Shown in pieces: positions 1-9,657 of a stretch of 64,000 bases of DNA (positions are counted from its first letter, which is position 1; each line of letters starts with the position of its first letter). The stretch comes from Arthrobacter humicola (GTDB lineage: Bacteria; Actinomycetota; Actinomycetes; Actinomycetales; Micrococcaceae): positions 124,001-188,000 of the forward strand of contig NZ_JAFKON010000004.1 in assembly GCF_022803015.1 (NCBI RefSeq), written 5' to 3'. Both the position numbers and the translations under genes were made by a program. The notes below the pieces were generated by a model that worked only from the letters and a program-made list of their open reading frames with translations, was not told the DNA's origin and did no database searches.

Positions 1-2397
1 GAAACCCAGCAGATGGCGGACAAGTTGAAGCAGGAGCTGCCCAAGTCATCCGGCGGCTCGGCCGGCATCGTGTTCGAGTCGCAGAACGGCCAGTTCACGC
101 AGGCCGGCAAGGACGCGGTCTCGGCTGCGCTGACCAAGCTGAAAGCCCTCCCCGATGTTCAGGGCACCGTGGACCCGTTCGCCACGCAGGCCCAGCTGGA
201 CAAGGCCGTCACGGACCTTGCCGCCGGCGAGCAGCAGGCATCCGCAGGACAGGCGCAGCTGGATGCGTCGGCCGCCCGGCTGGCCGCCGGCAAGGCCCAG
301 CTGTCCGCCGCCGAGCAGCAGATGACCGCGGCCGGCATGTCCGCCGAGGCCATCGACGCCCAGCTTGGCCAGCAGAAAGCTGCCCTCGCCGCGGGCCAGG
401 AGAAGCTCGACGCCGGGACCAAGGAACTCCAGGCCGGCGCGGCCAAGCTCGCCCTGGCCAAACGCCAGCTCGAGGCCTCGCAGGGCATGCGGTTCGTGTC
501 CGAGGACGGCACCGCGGCAATCGCCCAGGTCCAGTTCAAGACCTCGATCAACGGGCTGGCCCCCGCCGTGCGCCAGCAGGTCCAGGACATCGCCCACGAA
601 GTCTCCTCTGCCGGCGTGACCGCCCTGGCCAGCAAGGAAATCACGGAGGACGTCTCCGAGCTGTTCGGCATCTCGGAGATCCTCGGCATCGCCATCGCGG
701 CGCTGGTGCTCATCGTCATGCTGGGAACCCTGATCGCCGCCGGACTCCCCCTGCTGATGGCCCTGGTCGGTGTGGCAGTGGGCGTCGGCGGCACCTTCGC
801 CCTCAGCGGCGCCGTCGACATGAGTTCCATCTCCCCGATGCTGGCGCTCATGCTGGGCCTCGCCGTCGGCATCGATTACTCGCTGTTTATCGTCAACCGG
901 CACCGCGGCCAGCTCCTGGCCGGCATGGACGGCGAGGAATCCGTCGCCCTCGCCACCGGCACCTCCGGCAACGCGGTGCTGTTCGCGGGCCTGACCGTCA
1001 TCATCGCCCTCGCGGCGCTCGTGATTCCGGGCCTGCCCTTCCTGGCCGTGATGGGCCTGTCCGCCGCCGCAACGGTGGCCGTCGCCGTCGTCGTCGCCCT
1101 GACCCTCACCCCTGCCATGCTGTCCCTGATCGGGCCCCGACTCATTTCCCGCCGCGTCTGGGCCAAGGCGGAGAAGCACAATGCCGCCCCCGGCCACGAG
1201 AGCGCAGACCGTGCCCGCGACGAACGCCGCAGCAAACAGGGCTGGGGCGGACTCGTCACCCGGCACCCGGTTCTGGCACTGCTGGCCGGTGTCCTGCTGC
1301 TGGGCATCGTGGCGCTGCCGGCCAGCCAGTTGCGGCTCGCGCTGCCCGACGGCGGGTCCGAGCCCGTGGAGTCGCAGGCGTTCAAGGCCTATGACGTCAC
1401 CGGCCGCAGCTTCGGCGAAGGCATGACAGGCCCGATCGTGGTGGTGGGCGACTTCCCGGCCGGCCTGAGCGCGGAGGAAGCCACAGCCAAGCAGCTCGAC
1501 GTCGCCGACATCCTCCGCGGTACTGGCAACGTCACCGCCGCCATTCCGGTGGCGCTGAGCGAGGACCGCCGCACCGCGGTGTTCCAGGTCATCCCCCGGG
1601 AGGGCCCGGCCAGCGCGAGCACTGTCCAGGTGGTCTCCGAGCTGCGCGCCGAAAAGGACCGCATCAAGGATTCCACCGGGGTCAGCATCGGCCTCACGGG
1701 GCAGACTGCCGGCAACGTCGACGTCTCCGCCAAACTCGGCGATGCCCTGCCCCCGTACCTGGCCATCGTCGTCGGGCTGTCCCTGATCCTGCTGTTGCTC
1801 GTGTTCCGCTCGATCGTGGTGCCGCTGCTGGCCACAGGCGGTTTCCTGCTCTCGCTCGCGGCCGCCTTCGGAGCCGTCGTCGCGGTCTACCAGTGGGGCT
1901 GGCTGGGAACGGTGTTCGGCGTCGAAAACCCGGGCGCCGTGCTGAGCTTCCTGCCAATCATCCTGATCGGCGTCCTGTTCGGGCTGGCCATGGACTACCA
2001 GGTGTTCATCACCTCGGGCATGCGTGAGTCCTTCATGCATGGCGAATCGGCCCGGCATGCGGTCCGCACCGGCTTCAGCCATGCCGCGTCCGTGGTCACC
2101 GCCGCGGCCATCATCATGGTCAGCGTGTTCGCCGGCTTCATCTTCTCGCACCTGAATATGGTCCGGCCGCTGGGCTTCGCGATGGCCTTCGGTGTCCTGG
2201 TGGACGCGTTTGTAGTCCGCATGACGATCGTTCCGGCCGTGATGTACCTGCTCGGCGACAAGGCGTGGTGGCTGCCCCGCTGGCTGGACCGGATCCTGCC
2301 GGACGTCGACGTCGAGGGCGCCAAGCTCCGGCCCGCGGCTTCGGCCTCAGCTTCGGCCGACAGCGAGCCCGAGCCGGAGGAGATCGGCGCGCGCTAA
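1..2397 (+). CDS. MMPL/RND-family membrane exporter, 3' portion (5' end outside window)
   Basis: The reading frame is open from the first base to TAA at 2395-2397, so the start lies upstream and 798 residues are visible. The visible part begins in an extracytoplasmic loop that contains a long Ala/Gln/Leu-rich helical stretch (about residues 60-160, recurring LAAGxxxLxAG units) resembling the coiled loops of YhgE/Pip-type proteins. Two membrane blocks follow (about 220-380 and 585-765), each carrying the conserved GxxxDYxxF motif of RND/MMPL pumps: [13 protein letters not shown] in the first and [14 protein letters not shown] in the second. This two-block layout is typical of MmpL-like proton-driven lipid or drug exporters. 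The C-terminal tail is short, acidic and Ser/Ala-rich. A strong hairpin follows the stop. Substrate cannot be told from sequence. Confidence 0.9.
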   Translation, partial: ETQQMADKLKQELPKSSGGSAGIVFESQNGQFTQAGKDAVSAALTKLKALPDVQGTVDPFATQAQLDKAVTDLAAGEQQASAGQAQLDASAARLAAGKAQLSAAEQQMTAAGMSAEAIDAQLGQQKAALAAGQEKLDAGTKELQAGAAKLALAKRQLEASQGMRFVSEDGTAAIAQVQFKTSINGLAPAVRQQVQDIAHEVSSAGVTALASKEITEDVSELFGISEILGIAIAALVLIVMLGTLIAAGLPLLMALVGVAVGVGGTFALSGAVDMSSISPMLALMLGLAVGIDYSLFIVNRHRGQLLAGMDGEESVALATGTSGNAVLFAGLTVIIALAALVIPGLPFLAVMGLSAAATVAVAVVVALTLTPAMLSLIGPRLISRRVWAKAEKHNAAPGHESADRARDERRSKQGWGGLVTRHPVLALLAGVLLLGIVALPASQLRLALPDGGSEPVESQAFKAYDVTGRSFGEGMTGPIVVVGDFPAGLSAEEATAKQLDVADILRGTGNVTAAIPVALSEDRRTAVFQVIPREGPASASTVQVVSELRAEKDRIKDSTGVSIGLTGQTAGNVDVSAKLGDALPPYLAIVVGLSLILLLLVFRSIVVPLLATGGFLLSLAAAFGAVVAVYQWGWLGTVFGVENPGAVLSFLPIILIGVLFGLAMDYQVFITSGMRESFMHGESARHAVRTGFSHAASVVTAAAIIMVSVFAGFIFSHLNMVRPLGFAMAFGVLVDAFVVRMTIVPAVMYLLGDKAWWLPRWLDRILPDVDVEGAKLRPAASASASADSEPEPEEIGAR

Positions 2398-3976
2398 AGG
2401 CCGCCGACGAGTTGCCCTAAAGCCGCCCGCTGATCGTTTCGATCGGCGGGCGGCTTTTTCGTGCATGCAGCTCGGGAAGGCTTGTGGCCCGTTCGCCGCT
2501 CAGGCCGCCAGTCAGCCTGAGGGCCGCATACCCTTGAGCGTCTTCGCGCGGTGGCGCTCATCACGGCCCGGCGGCGGGAATCCACGCTCGCTTCGCCGGC
2601 AGGCGATCCGGGCAGGGGCGGCGCGGTGGAACGGTACGTGTGGCCGGTGGGGGTGGTGAGTTCGATGGTGTGCCGAGCGCCAATGCTCGAGGCGGATCCG
2701 GGTGCGGCTCCGGGGCTGGGGCGTGCTTTCCAGCCGGGGGTTTCTTTGGTGTGGTTGCAGGCTTCGCAGAGTCCGGCGGCGTTGTCCGTGGTGGTCGGGC
2801 CGCCGGTGTGCCAGGGAATGATGTGGTCCAGGTGGCGGATGGGCGCGTCGCAGTAGGGAGTTCGGCAGGTGTCGTCTCTGGCCTGGATGAAGCGGCGGTG
2901 CCCGGGCGGGAAGAGCCGGGCGCGGGAGTCCATCCCCACAAGCTCGCCGGTGCCGGGGTGGGTGTAGAGCCGCCGGAGCCAGGTCTTGAAGTCCCGGTCC
3001 TTGGCGTCCGTCCCGGCGCCGGCGCGTTCCCGGGCCCAGCCGGCGGGGACGGTGCCGTAGCCGGGGAGCCGGGCCGGTTCGGCGCCGGCCTGGAAGAGGG
3101 CGCGGTCGGTCATGATGACCTGGATCTCGACGCCTCTGATCCCGCCCGGGGTTCCGGTGGTGCGTTCGACCAGGGCATCGGCCATGAGCTGCCCGCGGCC
3201 CCTCGGGTCCCCGGCGGCGCGGAGGGTGTCGGCGTGCCCGTTCAGCGCCTTGTAGACGGCGACGCCGGCGGTCACGGGCAGCAGGGCGGTGAGGTGGCAC
3301 ATGGTGTCGGGGGCGGGGTGGAGGCTGACGTGCCGCTCGGTGGCGGCGTGCGCGGCGCGTTCGGTCACCGAGCGGGGGTCACGCCGGTACGCGGCGGCCC
3401 GGGCCGCGGCGACCAGGGACCGGTCACCCGCCCCGGCGAACGTCCCGGTGTCGGGTGCGAGTTCGGCGTCGACGGCGGCCCGGTCCGCGGCGCTCAGGCA
3501 CGCGGTTTCGCGCACGAGCAGGGTGGGCGCCATTCATTGAGTTCCCCGGTTCCGAGCGCGGCGAGCGTGTGCGGCATCTCGGTGATCAGGGCCTTGGCCA
3601 GGCCGAGGAGCCGGCCGCCCCTGGCGGGTGATTCGCGCCGGGCCAGGGCGATCTGCGCGCCGATCCCGGCGCCGAGCTTCTCGGCCGGGACTCCGGCGGC
3701 GGCTTGTTCGCGGCGTTGGAGCAGGTCGAAGGCCACGGCGAGCCGGGCCTGTTCCGCGGACGCGGCGGACTTCCAGTCCTCCAGTTCCCGGATCCGGTCA
3801 ATGATCCCGGCACTGTCCGTGGGCGGACAGTCTAAGTCCATTGGTCCGGCGGCCAGCCGGCCCGCCAAGGCCGCCTCTGCGGTGCCCGGAATGGCGGCGG
3901 CATCGCCCGCGGCATGGCCGAAGCCGGCGTCGCCGTGTCCCGCCGGAGCCACTTCGGGCCCGTGATTGCCGTCCAT
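2394..3976 (-). pseudogene. DUF222 / HNH endonuclease-domain protein, apparent frameshift
   Basis: The start ATG is at 3976. The N-terminal DUF222 region runs to about 3531 and ends in frame as GELNEWR, after which that frame becomes meaningless and stops at 3494. The family continuation ([18 protein letters not shown]) resumes in a neighbouring frame at about 3530 and runs through a clear HNH motif ([11 protein letters not shown]...[14 protein letters not shown]). Inserting one base near 3530 restores a continuous protein. DUF222-HNH (13E12-repeat-like) genes are multicopy in actinobacteria and often decayed; nuclease activity is presumed, not proven. The C-terminal extension after the usual PPLPG ending runs through the 2419-2457 hairpin to a TAG at 2394, so the original stop may also have been lost. 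A sequencing error remains possible for the frameshift. Confidence 0.75.
2419..2457. terminator. Strong intrinsic terminator after MMPL gene
   Basis: Arms AAAGCCGCCCGC(T)GATCG and CGATC(G)GCGGGCGGCTTT pair over about 18 bp with loop TTT, followed by a T-run on the plus strand (2455-2459). It lies 22 nt after the MMPL stop. It falls inside the 3' extension of the opposing HNH reading frame. Confidence 0.85.
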
Positions 3977-4058
3977 GAACCCAGTGTCTCAGGGGCCTCT
4001 GACATTAACGCGCCTGTACTCCTCAGCCGAAGCTAGGCGTCACGGATTGCCGGCGGAC

Positions 4059-5012
4059 TCAGCGGTTGCGGTAGTAGTCCTTCCAGATCAGGCGATGGAG
4101 GGGGATCACCCGCGGCAGCGACCGTAGTCCGGGGATGAACGGCAGCAGGGCCAGCAACGCCGTCAGCACGAACATCGTGACGACGACGAGGGCATCGGCA
4201 TTAGGCGCGGACTTGAACGGTTCCACTTGGTAAAGGAGCGAGAAGAGCCACAACCAGGACTGCCCAGGCGTATCGCCGGTTTCGTTCATGACGCCCCACT
4301 GATCCCCGGAGAGGTGTTGGCTGGCCGCAAGATCCGGGAAGTAGCCGCCGTCGCCCAAAAAGAGGAGGCCGCGCGTGTAGTCCATGTTGTAGAAGTTTCC
4401 ACCGTTCTGCAGCACGCCGTCCAAACTGCCTTGGCGCGCCATCTCCAGCAACGCTCCGGTCAGTGCAGGGACCGGGCCATAGTCGCCGTCGCCCACCTGG
4501 GCCGGGTCGTTATCCGGCGCAGCGGCAAGGGCGTCCGAATAGGCAGCTGCCCAGGCTGAGCGCTGCTGATCCGTGGCGGCCGTCCAGCTCGCCAGTTCTG
4601 CCGGCGGCGACGGCAGCGTCGCCAGCGGGGCGATCACGAAGTCATTGGCGGTATCAACCGGAAGGCGGACGCCGGAGAGGCTTTGAAAGTCCACGGGGCC
4701 GATGTTCTGCGTCGCGTCCGGGGTCGAGTTGTAGGGCGGCCCGTATCCGGCAGTATCGCTGGTGCCGGCAAGCTCTTTCGCGGCGGTGCCAACGAAATCC
4801 GCGGGGGCGGCCGTGGCCCACGTCTTGAGGCTGACGCTGGGCTCATCAGGGGACCCGAAGATGGCGGACACACCGAACACGAGCACGCCGACCACCACAA
4901 CGCCGATGATCAGTTCTTTGATGAGGTCATATTCGCGGACGCTGCCCGTCCAGGGCCGGCCGGCAACGTCGTCCGCCTTCCGCCAGGAGGTACTGCTGCC
5001 CTTCCTCGTCAC
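4059..5012 (-). CDS. Membrane-anchored partner subunit of a cytochrome b-type complex (conserved, uncharacterised)
   Basis: 317 residues from a GTG start that overlaps the TGA of the upstream cytochrome b gene by 4 nt (GTGA), indicating translational coupling. One hydrophobic helix lies near the N-terminus (about 31-52, IIGVVVVGVLVFGVSAIF). A ~210-residue presumably extracytoplasmic domain follows (GYGPPYN, GVRLPVDTANDFV, YTRGLLFLGDGGYF). A C-terminal membrane segment (about 270-293) ends LLPFIPGLRSLPRVIPLHRL. There is no CxxCH heme motif and no Rieske ligand. The position and the C-terminal helix suggest it replaces the C-terminal half (subunit IV-like) of a split cytochrome b, but that is inference. 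I do not recognise a named family with certainty. Confidence 0.75.
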   Translation of the reverse strand: MTRKGSSTSWRKADDVAGRPWTGSVREYDLIKELIIGVVVVGVLVFGVSAIFGSPDEPSVSLKTWATAAPADFVGTAAKELAGTSDTAGYGPPYNSTPDATQNIGPVDFQSLSGVRLPVDTANDFVIAPLATLPSPPAELASWTAATDQQRSAWAAAYSDALAAAPDNDPAQVGDGDYGPVPALTGALLEMARQGSLDGVLQNGGNFYNMDYTRGLLFLGDGGYFPDLAASQHLSGDQWGVMNETGDTPGQSWLWLFSLLYQVEPFKSAPNADALVVVTMFVLTALLALLPFIPGLRSLPRVIPLHRLIWKDYYRNR

Positions 5013-5764
5013 TGCACTGCACCCCCGAATTCAGCGCCCCCGGATTCTGTGCCCCCGGGTTCGGTGGCCTCAGGAGGTTCGGTGGCCACCGGACGGTTGT
5101 GAAGCAGCTGGGCGTCGGACTCCGCGGCATCCAGTGGAGGTGCAACGCCATGGACCCGGACCAGCAGGACGTGCAGGACCACCACAGCGCCCACGGCCAA
5201 GGGCAGCAGCGTGACGTGCCAGGTGAAGAGCTGACCGACGTTGGCCACATTGAACCAAGCGCCTACGCCGACCGCGTTCAGCGCATCCTTCGCTTCAAAG
5301 GCAATCCACTGCGAGTCGAAGTTCGTCTGGAGCAGATACCCGGTGAAGGCCGCCACGATGGAAACGACGAAGGAGATCACGCCGGTGATCCAGGTCAGGA
5401 CCCGGCCCCCGCGCCAGGCCGCCATCCAGAATTTCAGCCACAGGTGCACCACCATAAAGATGAAGAAGAACTCCACGCTCCACAAATGCGTGCTGTTGAC
5501 GAAACTCCCCAGCGAGGACACGTGATACCACTGGGGTCCGTTCAGTCCCAGCACAATCCCGGAAACGATGATCCACAGCAGGGACGCGATGGCCCCCATG
5601 CCGAATACGTATGCCCAGGATGCCACGAAGCTTGGCTGGTCCTCGGGCAAAAGTTTGTCCGGCGGAAGCTTCCTCAGGAGCCACCGGCGGGCCCTGCCGG
5701 TCAAGGTACGGGCGTCTGTTTCATCGACCTGCGCGCCGCGTCCCGGTGTTGCAGGGGCAGTCAT
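5009..5764 (-). CDS. Cytochrome b/b6 N-terminal-type diheme membrane protein
   Basis: 251 residues, four transmembrane helices. Histidines H93 and H107 in helix 2 and H183 and H198 in helix 4 give the H-x13-H / H-x14-H spacing of cytochrome b6, so two b hemes are expected. The protein stops after helix 4, where a full-length cytochrome b would continue, and ends in a Gly/Glu/Thr-rich tail. The start ATG overlaps the stop of the 55-residue upstream gene (ATGA) and the stop overlaps the next gene's start, so the three are one operon. No Rieske protein or cytochrome c1 is nearby, which argues against a standard bc complex. Probable role: membrane quinone-linked electron transfer. Confidence 0.87.
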   Translation of the reverse strand: MTAPATPGRGAQVDETDARTLTGRARRWLLRKLPPDKLLPEDQPSFVASWAYVFGMGAIASLLWIIVSGIVLGLNGPQWYHVSSLGSFVNSTHLWSVEFFFIFMVVHLWLKFWMAAWRGGRVLTWITGVISFVVSIVAAFTGYLLQTNFDSQWIAFEAKDALNAVGVGAWFNVANVGQLFTWHVTLLPLAVGAVVVLHVLLVRVHGVAPPLDAAESDAQLLHNRPVATEPPEATEPGGTESGGAEFGGAVQ

Positions 5765-5928
5765 TTCCGCCGCTTCCCTCCGGGAAAAGGCAGGACCAGG
5801 GCCAGGATGAACAAGATGATCATCACGACGATCACGATCAGATTTCCGGATTGGATGATGAAACCGTCCCAGCCAAAATATGTTCCATCACCAACCATGC
5901 CAACGCTTGCCACGAGCCATCCAGACAT
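5761..5928 (-). CDS. Small single-span membrane protein at head of cytochrome b operon
   Basis: 55 residues, beginning MSGWLVASVGMVGDG. One hydrophobic helix (roughly residues 29-48, LIVIVVMIILFILALVLPF) is followed by a basic tail PGGKRRK. Its TGA overlaps the ATG of the cytochrome b gene by 4 nt, which is the main support that it is translated. Candidate roles are an assembly or stability subunit of the cytochrome complex; this is inference. A shorter start at the internal ATG (5896-5898) is possible because no strong ribosome-binding site precedes either one. Confidence 0.65.
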   Translation of the reverse strand: MSGWLVASVGMVGDGTYFGWDGFIIQSGNLIVIVVMIILFILALVLPFPGGKRRK

Positions 5929-6062
5929 GAGCTGCTCGATTCTTTTTAGGATGCCGGTTCAACTCCACCACTGTCAGGTATCCGCAAACAGGGTCTTCTG
6001 CCCCGTCCAGGCGCCCTTCCGGGACCCGGTGTTGCTGTGCTGCGGTGGATTAGGCTGGATCA

Positions 6063-6755
6063 GTGACCCGCCTCATTCTTGCCTCCCAGTCCCCCGCCCG
6101 CACCAAGCTGCTCAGCCACGCCGGCATCGCCCACGAGGTCCTCGTCTCGGACGTCGACGAGGACGCCGTGCAGGCCCGCTACGGCGTGACGGATCCGCAT
6201 GACACGGCTCTGTTGCTTGCCCGGGCCAAGGCAGAGGCCGTCGCCTCGCTGCCCGAGGCGGACGGCGCAATCGTGATCGGCTGCGACTCGGTCTTCGAGT
6301 TCGACGGCGAGGCCCACGGAAAGCCCTACACGGCCGACGTCGCCCGGGAGCGTATGCTCCGCATGAGCGGCAGCATGGGCGTCCTGCACACCGGCCACTG
6401 GCTCGTGGACTGCCGCGACACAGACACAGACTCAGAAGACGACGACGGCGACGTCACCGCGCGCGGCACCGGCGCCACCCTGGGCTCGGTGTCCTCGGCC
6501 GAGGTCCACTTCATGGAGATGAGCGCCGAGGAAATCGAAACCTACATCGCCACCGGCGAGCCGCTCCAGTGCGCCGGCTCCTTCACGATCGACGGCTACG
6601 GCGGGGCGTTCATCCGCAAGGTCGACGGCGATCCCCACACCGTCGTCGGGCTCTCCATCTCCACCCTGCGCGCCCTGCTCGGCCAGGCAAATGTGGGCAT
6701 CACCGAGCTCTGGACCGGCGGGGCTGCGGACCCGGCGGACATCCGCGCCGAGTAA
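6063..6755 (+). CDS. maf: Maf-family nucleotide pyrophosphatase
   Basis: 230 residues from GTG at 6063. It opens with the family signature (LILASQSPARTKLLSHAGI), has the VIGCDSVFEFDG catalytic-base region and the KPYTADVARERM segment, and ends with the conserved GLSISTLRALL. Maf proteins hydrolyse non-canonical or methylated nucleoside triphosphates and are linked to cell-division control. An acidic insertion (about residues 121-136, TDTDSEDDDGDV) lies between GHWLVDCR and the SSAEVHF strand, longer than usual for the family. The carboxylase gene follows after 147 bp with its own apparent promoter. Confidence 0.93.
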   Translation: MTRLILASQSPARTKLLSHAGIAHEVLVSDVDEDAVQARYGVTDPHDTALLLARAKAEAVASLPEADGAIVIGCDSVFEFDGEAHGKPYTADVARERMLRMSGSMGVLHTGHWLVDCRDTDTDSEDDDGDVTARGTGATLGSVSSAEVHFMEMSAEEIETYIATGEPLQCAGSFTIDGYGGAFIRKVDGDPHTVVGLSISTLRALLGQANVGITELWTGGAADPADIRAE

Positions 6756-6902
6756 CGACGGAATGCGTGGCGGAGTGAGCCAATTCGCCGCCCTTTGTGG
6801 CAAACCTACAAAGGAAGGGCCGTATACGCGCGGAATCCGCAAGTAATATCGGCGGAACCCTCAAAACCGCGCTAGGCTCCCTGAAGGAAAGAAGGAGACG
6901 CC

Positions 6903-8756
6903 TTGTCAGCAAATTCGGAGCAGTCCGCACCCACCGTGCCGGGATCAACGCAGTCATCTACAGCCGCGGGCATCCGCCGGCTGACCAAGGTGCTGATCGC
7001 CAACCGCGGAGAAATTGCGGTGCGCATCATCCGCGCCGCCCGCGATGAAGGCATCGCGTCGGTGGCTGTCTACGCGGACCCCGATCGCGACGCGCTGCAC
7101 GCCCGGCTCGCTGACGAGGCCTACGCGCTCGGTGGCAACACCGCCGCGGAGTCCTACTTGGTGATGGACAAGATCATCGACGTCGCCCGCCAGTCCGGCG
7201 CGGACGCCATCCACCCCGGGTACGGGTTCCTGGCCGAGAACGCCGAGTTCGCCGCCAAGGTGATCGATGCCGGCATTACGTGGATCGGCCCCTCCCCCGA
7301 GGCGATCTCTGCCCTGGGCGACAAGGTCCAGGCCCGCCACATTGCCGAGAAGGTCGGCGCCCCGCAGGTCCCCGGCACCGCCGACCCGGTCGAATCCGCC
7401 GAGGAACTCCTCGACTTCGTGGACAAGTTCGGCCTGCCTGTCGCCATCAAGGCGGCCTTCGGCGGCGGCGGACGCGGCATCAAGGTGGCCCGCACCCGCG
7501 AAGAAATCCCCGAACTCTTCGAATCCGCCGTGCGCGAGGCCACCGCCGCCTTCGGCCGCGGCGAGTGCTTCATTGAGCGCTTCCTGGACGCCCCGCGCCA
7601 CGTCGAGACCCAGTGCCTGGCCGACGCCCACGGCAACGTCGTGGTGGTCTCCACCCGCGACTGCTCGCTCCAGCGCAGGAACCAGAAACTCGTCGAGGAA
7701 GCCCCGGCCCCGTTCCTCACCGAGGAACAGAACCGCCGGCTCTACGAATCCTCCAAGGCCATCCTCAAGGAGGCGGGCTACCTCGGCGCAGGCACCTGCG
7801 AATTCCTCGTCGGCCAGGACGGCACCATCTCCTTCCTCGAGGTCAACACCCGCCTTCAGGTGGAGCACTGCGTCTCCGAGGAAGTCACCGGGATCGACCT
7901 CGTCCGCGAACAGTTCCGGCTGGCCCGCGGCGAGGAGCTCGGCTACGGCGACCCGGAAGTCCGCGGCCACTCGATCGAATTCCGCATCACCGGCGAGGAC
8001 CCGGGCCGGAACTTCATGCCCGCACCCGGCACCATCACGGTACTGAAAAACCCCACCGGTCCCGGTATCCGCGTAGATTCCGGCGTGGAGCAGGGCGATG
8101 TCATCAGCGGCAACTTCGACTCCATGCTCTCCAAGCTGATCGTCACCGGCGCCACCCGCACCCAGGCCCTGCAGCGCTCCCGGCGGGCACTGGAGGAAAT
8201 GGTGGTGGAGGGCATTCCCACCGTCATCCCGTTCGACCTCGCGGTGGTTTCCAATCCCGATTTCGCACCGGCCGAAGGCCCCTTCAAGGTCCACACCCGC
8301 TGGATCGAGACGGCCTTCGTCAATGACATTCCGGCCTGGACCCCGACCGGCACCGAGGCTGAAGCGGCCGACGCCGGCGACCGCCAGCGCGTCGTCGTCG
8401 AGGTCGGCGGCAAGCGCCTGGAAGTCGTGCTGCCGGCGTCGCTGGGCTCCGTCAGCAACGCCGCAGGCGCCAAGCCGGCCAAGGCCAAGAAGCGCTCCCG
8501 CGGTGGCGGCGCACCCGCGGCCGCGAGCGGCAACGCCCTGACCTCCCCCATGCAGGGGACCATCGTGAAGGTGGCCGTCGCCGAGGGTGACACGGTCGCC
8601 GAGGGCGATCTCGTCGTCGTGCTCGAGGCGATGAAGATGGAACAGCCGCTCACCGCCCACCGCGCCGGGATCGTCATCGGCCTCGCCGCAGCGGCCGGCG
8701 AGACCGTGTCCGCCGGCGCCATCATCGCCATGATCGAGGACGGCGCCGCAGAGTAA
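6903..8756 (+). CDS. accA3: Acyl-CoA carboxylase alpha subunit (biotin carboxylase plus biotin carrier)
   Basis: 617 residues. TTG at 6903 is chosen because AGGAG (6893-6897) sits 5 nt upstream and a TAGGCT -10-like hexamer is at 6873-6878. A biotin carboxylase domain (about 28-475) shows [18 protein letters not shown], the ATP-grasp glycine loop [11 protein letters not shown] and [15 protein letters not shown] charged Ala/Lys/Arg linker follows. The C-terminal biotinyl domain carries EAMKM with biotin Lys578. This is the alpha chain of an acetyl/propionyl-CoA carboxylase; the beta chain is not in the window. Maf and the alpha chain are commonly neighbours in actinobacteria. Exact acyl-CoA preference cannot be seen. 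Confidence 0.95.
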   Translation: MSANSEQSAPTVPGSTQSSTAAGIRRLTKVLIANRGEIAVRIIRAARDEGIASVAVYADPDRDALHARLADEAYALGGNTAAESYLVMDKIIDVARQSGADAIHPGYGFLAENAEFAAKVIDAGITWIGPSPEAISALGDKVQARHIAEKVGAPQVPGTADPVESAEELLDFVDKFGLPVAIKAAFGGGGRGIKVARTREEIPELFESAVREATAAFGRGECFIERFLDAPRHVETQCLADAHGNVVVVSTRDCSLQRRNQKLVEEAPAPFLTEEQNRRLYESSKAILKEAGYLGAGTCEFLVGQDGTISFLEVNTRLQVEHCVSEEVTGIDLVREQFRLARGEELGYGDPEVRGHSIEFRITGEDPGRNFMPAPGTITVLKNPTGPGIRVDSGVEQGDVISGNFDSMLSKLIVTGATRTQALQRSRRALEEMVVEGIPTVIPFDLAVVSNPDFAPAEGPFKVHTRWIETAFVNDIPAWTPTGTEAEAADAGDRQRVVVEVGGKRLEVVLPASLGSVSNAAGAKPAKAKKRSRGGGAPAAASGNALTSPMQGTIVKVAVAEGDTVAEGDLVVVLEAMKMEQPLTAHRAGIVIGLAAAAGETVSAGAIIAMIEDGAAE

Positions 8757-8803
8757 GCGGCACACGGTACGGCGACGGCGGACGGCCGGCGCCGCTGCCG
8801 GCC

Positions 8804-8828
8804 GCGGGCGCGCCTCTGGCGCGTCCGC
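8804..8828. terminator. GC-rich hairpin after carboxylase gene
   Basis: An 11-bp stem (GCGGGCGCGCC with GGCGCGTCCGC, one G-T pair) and a 3-nt loop. No T-run follows, so it could be a weak terminator or an RNA structure in the short spacer before the amidotransferase gene. Confidence 0.35.
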
Positions 8829-8852
8829 GACCGGCCAGTAGAGACTTAGAGT

Positions 8853-9584
8853 GTGAAGCCATTCCTGCTCCTCGCCTCGCGCGCGGAAGACACCGCCGCC
8901 GAGGACGAATACCGCGCCTACCTTCGCTACTGCGGACTCCAGCCCGAGCAGCTCCACCGCATCCGGATGGAAGCCGCCCCGCTGCCCGCGCTTGAGTTGT
9001 CCGACTATTCGGGCGTCATTGTGGGCGGCAGTCCCTTTACTTCCAGCGATCCGGCCGAGCACAAGAGCGCCACCCAGCACCGGGTGGAGCGCGAACTCGC
9101 CGGGCTGCTGGACAGGATCGTGGCCGAGGACTTCCCGTTCCTCGGCGCCTGCTACGGCGTCGGCACCCTCGGACTGCACCAGGGCGCCGTGATCGACCGG
9201 ACGTACGGTGAAGGGCTCGGCGGCGTCACCATCAAATTGACGGCGGAGGGTCTTCAGGATCCCCTCCTGCGCGGGCTGCCGGAGAGCTTTACGGCGTTCA
9301 CCGGCCATAAGGAAGCCTGCACCGTCCTGCCCTCCCATGCGGTGCTGCTGGCCAGCTCGGCCGCCTGCCCGGTGCACATGTTCCGGATCAAGTCCAACCT
9401 ATACGCCACGCAGTTCCACCCCGAGCTTGATGCTGAAGGGCTCGTCACCAGGATCGATATCTACCGCCATGCCGGCTACTTCCCGCCTGAATCGGCCGAA
9501 ATGCTCATGGACGACGCCCGGCAGTTCACTGCGACAGAACCGATGAAGATCCTGCGGAACTTTGTGGAGCGCTACGCGAGCTGA
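8853..9584 (+). CDS. Class I glutamine amidotransferase-like protein
   Basis: 243 residues from GTG at 8853. It shows the GATase triad: Cys100 in the nucleophile elbow (GACYGVGTL), and His189 and Glu191 in TQFHPELD. It is a stand-alone amidotransferase domain of the GMP synthase/YfeJ kind and not fused to a synthetase. The acceptor substrate is unknown. A perfect terminator follows the stop. Confidence 0.88.
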   Translation: MKPFLLLASRAEDTAAEDEYRAYLRYCGLQPEQLHRIRMEAAPLPALELSDYSGVIVGGSPFTSSDPAEHKSATQHRVERELAGLLDRIVAEDFPFLGACYGVGTLGLHQGAVIDRTYGEGLGGVTIKLTAEGLQDPLLRGLPESFTAFTGHKEACTVLPSHAVLLASSAACPVHMFRIKSNLYATQFHPELDAEGLVTRIDIYRHAGYFPPESAEMLMDDARQFTATEPMKILRNFVERYAS

Positions 9585-9597
9585 GCCCCTCCAACGC

Positions 9598-9634
9598 AGA
9601 AGCCCGGCGTGTTCAATGAACACGCCGGGCTTCT
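9598..9634. terminator. Bidirectional intrinsic terminator
   Basis: A perfect 17-bp inverted repeat (arms 9598-9614 and 9618-9634, AGAAGCCCGGCGTGTTC) with a 3-nt AAT loop. It sits between the convergent amidotransferase and MHS transporter genes and can serve both. Confidence 0.88.
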
Positions 9635-9657
9635 TCTGTCAGGAAAGAGGGCCGACG

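Noticed and set aside
46..2151. 701-codon minus-strand frame opposite the MMPL gene
   Set aside because: Shadow of a GC-rich gene; His/Asp/Gly/Gln-rich composition and no motifs.
6954..9377. 807-codon minus-strand frame opposite the carboxylase and amidotransferase genes
   Set aside because: Overlaps two clear genes completely and has shadow composition.
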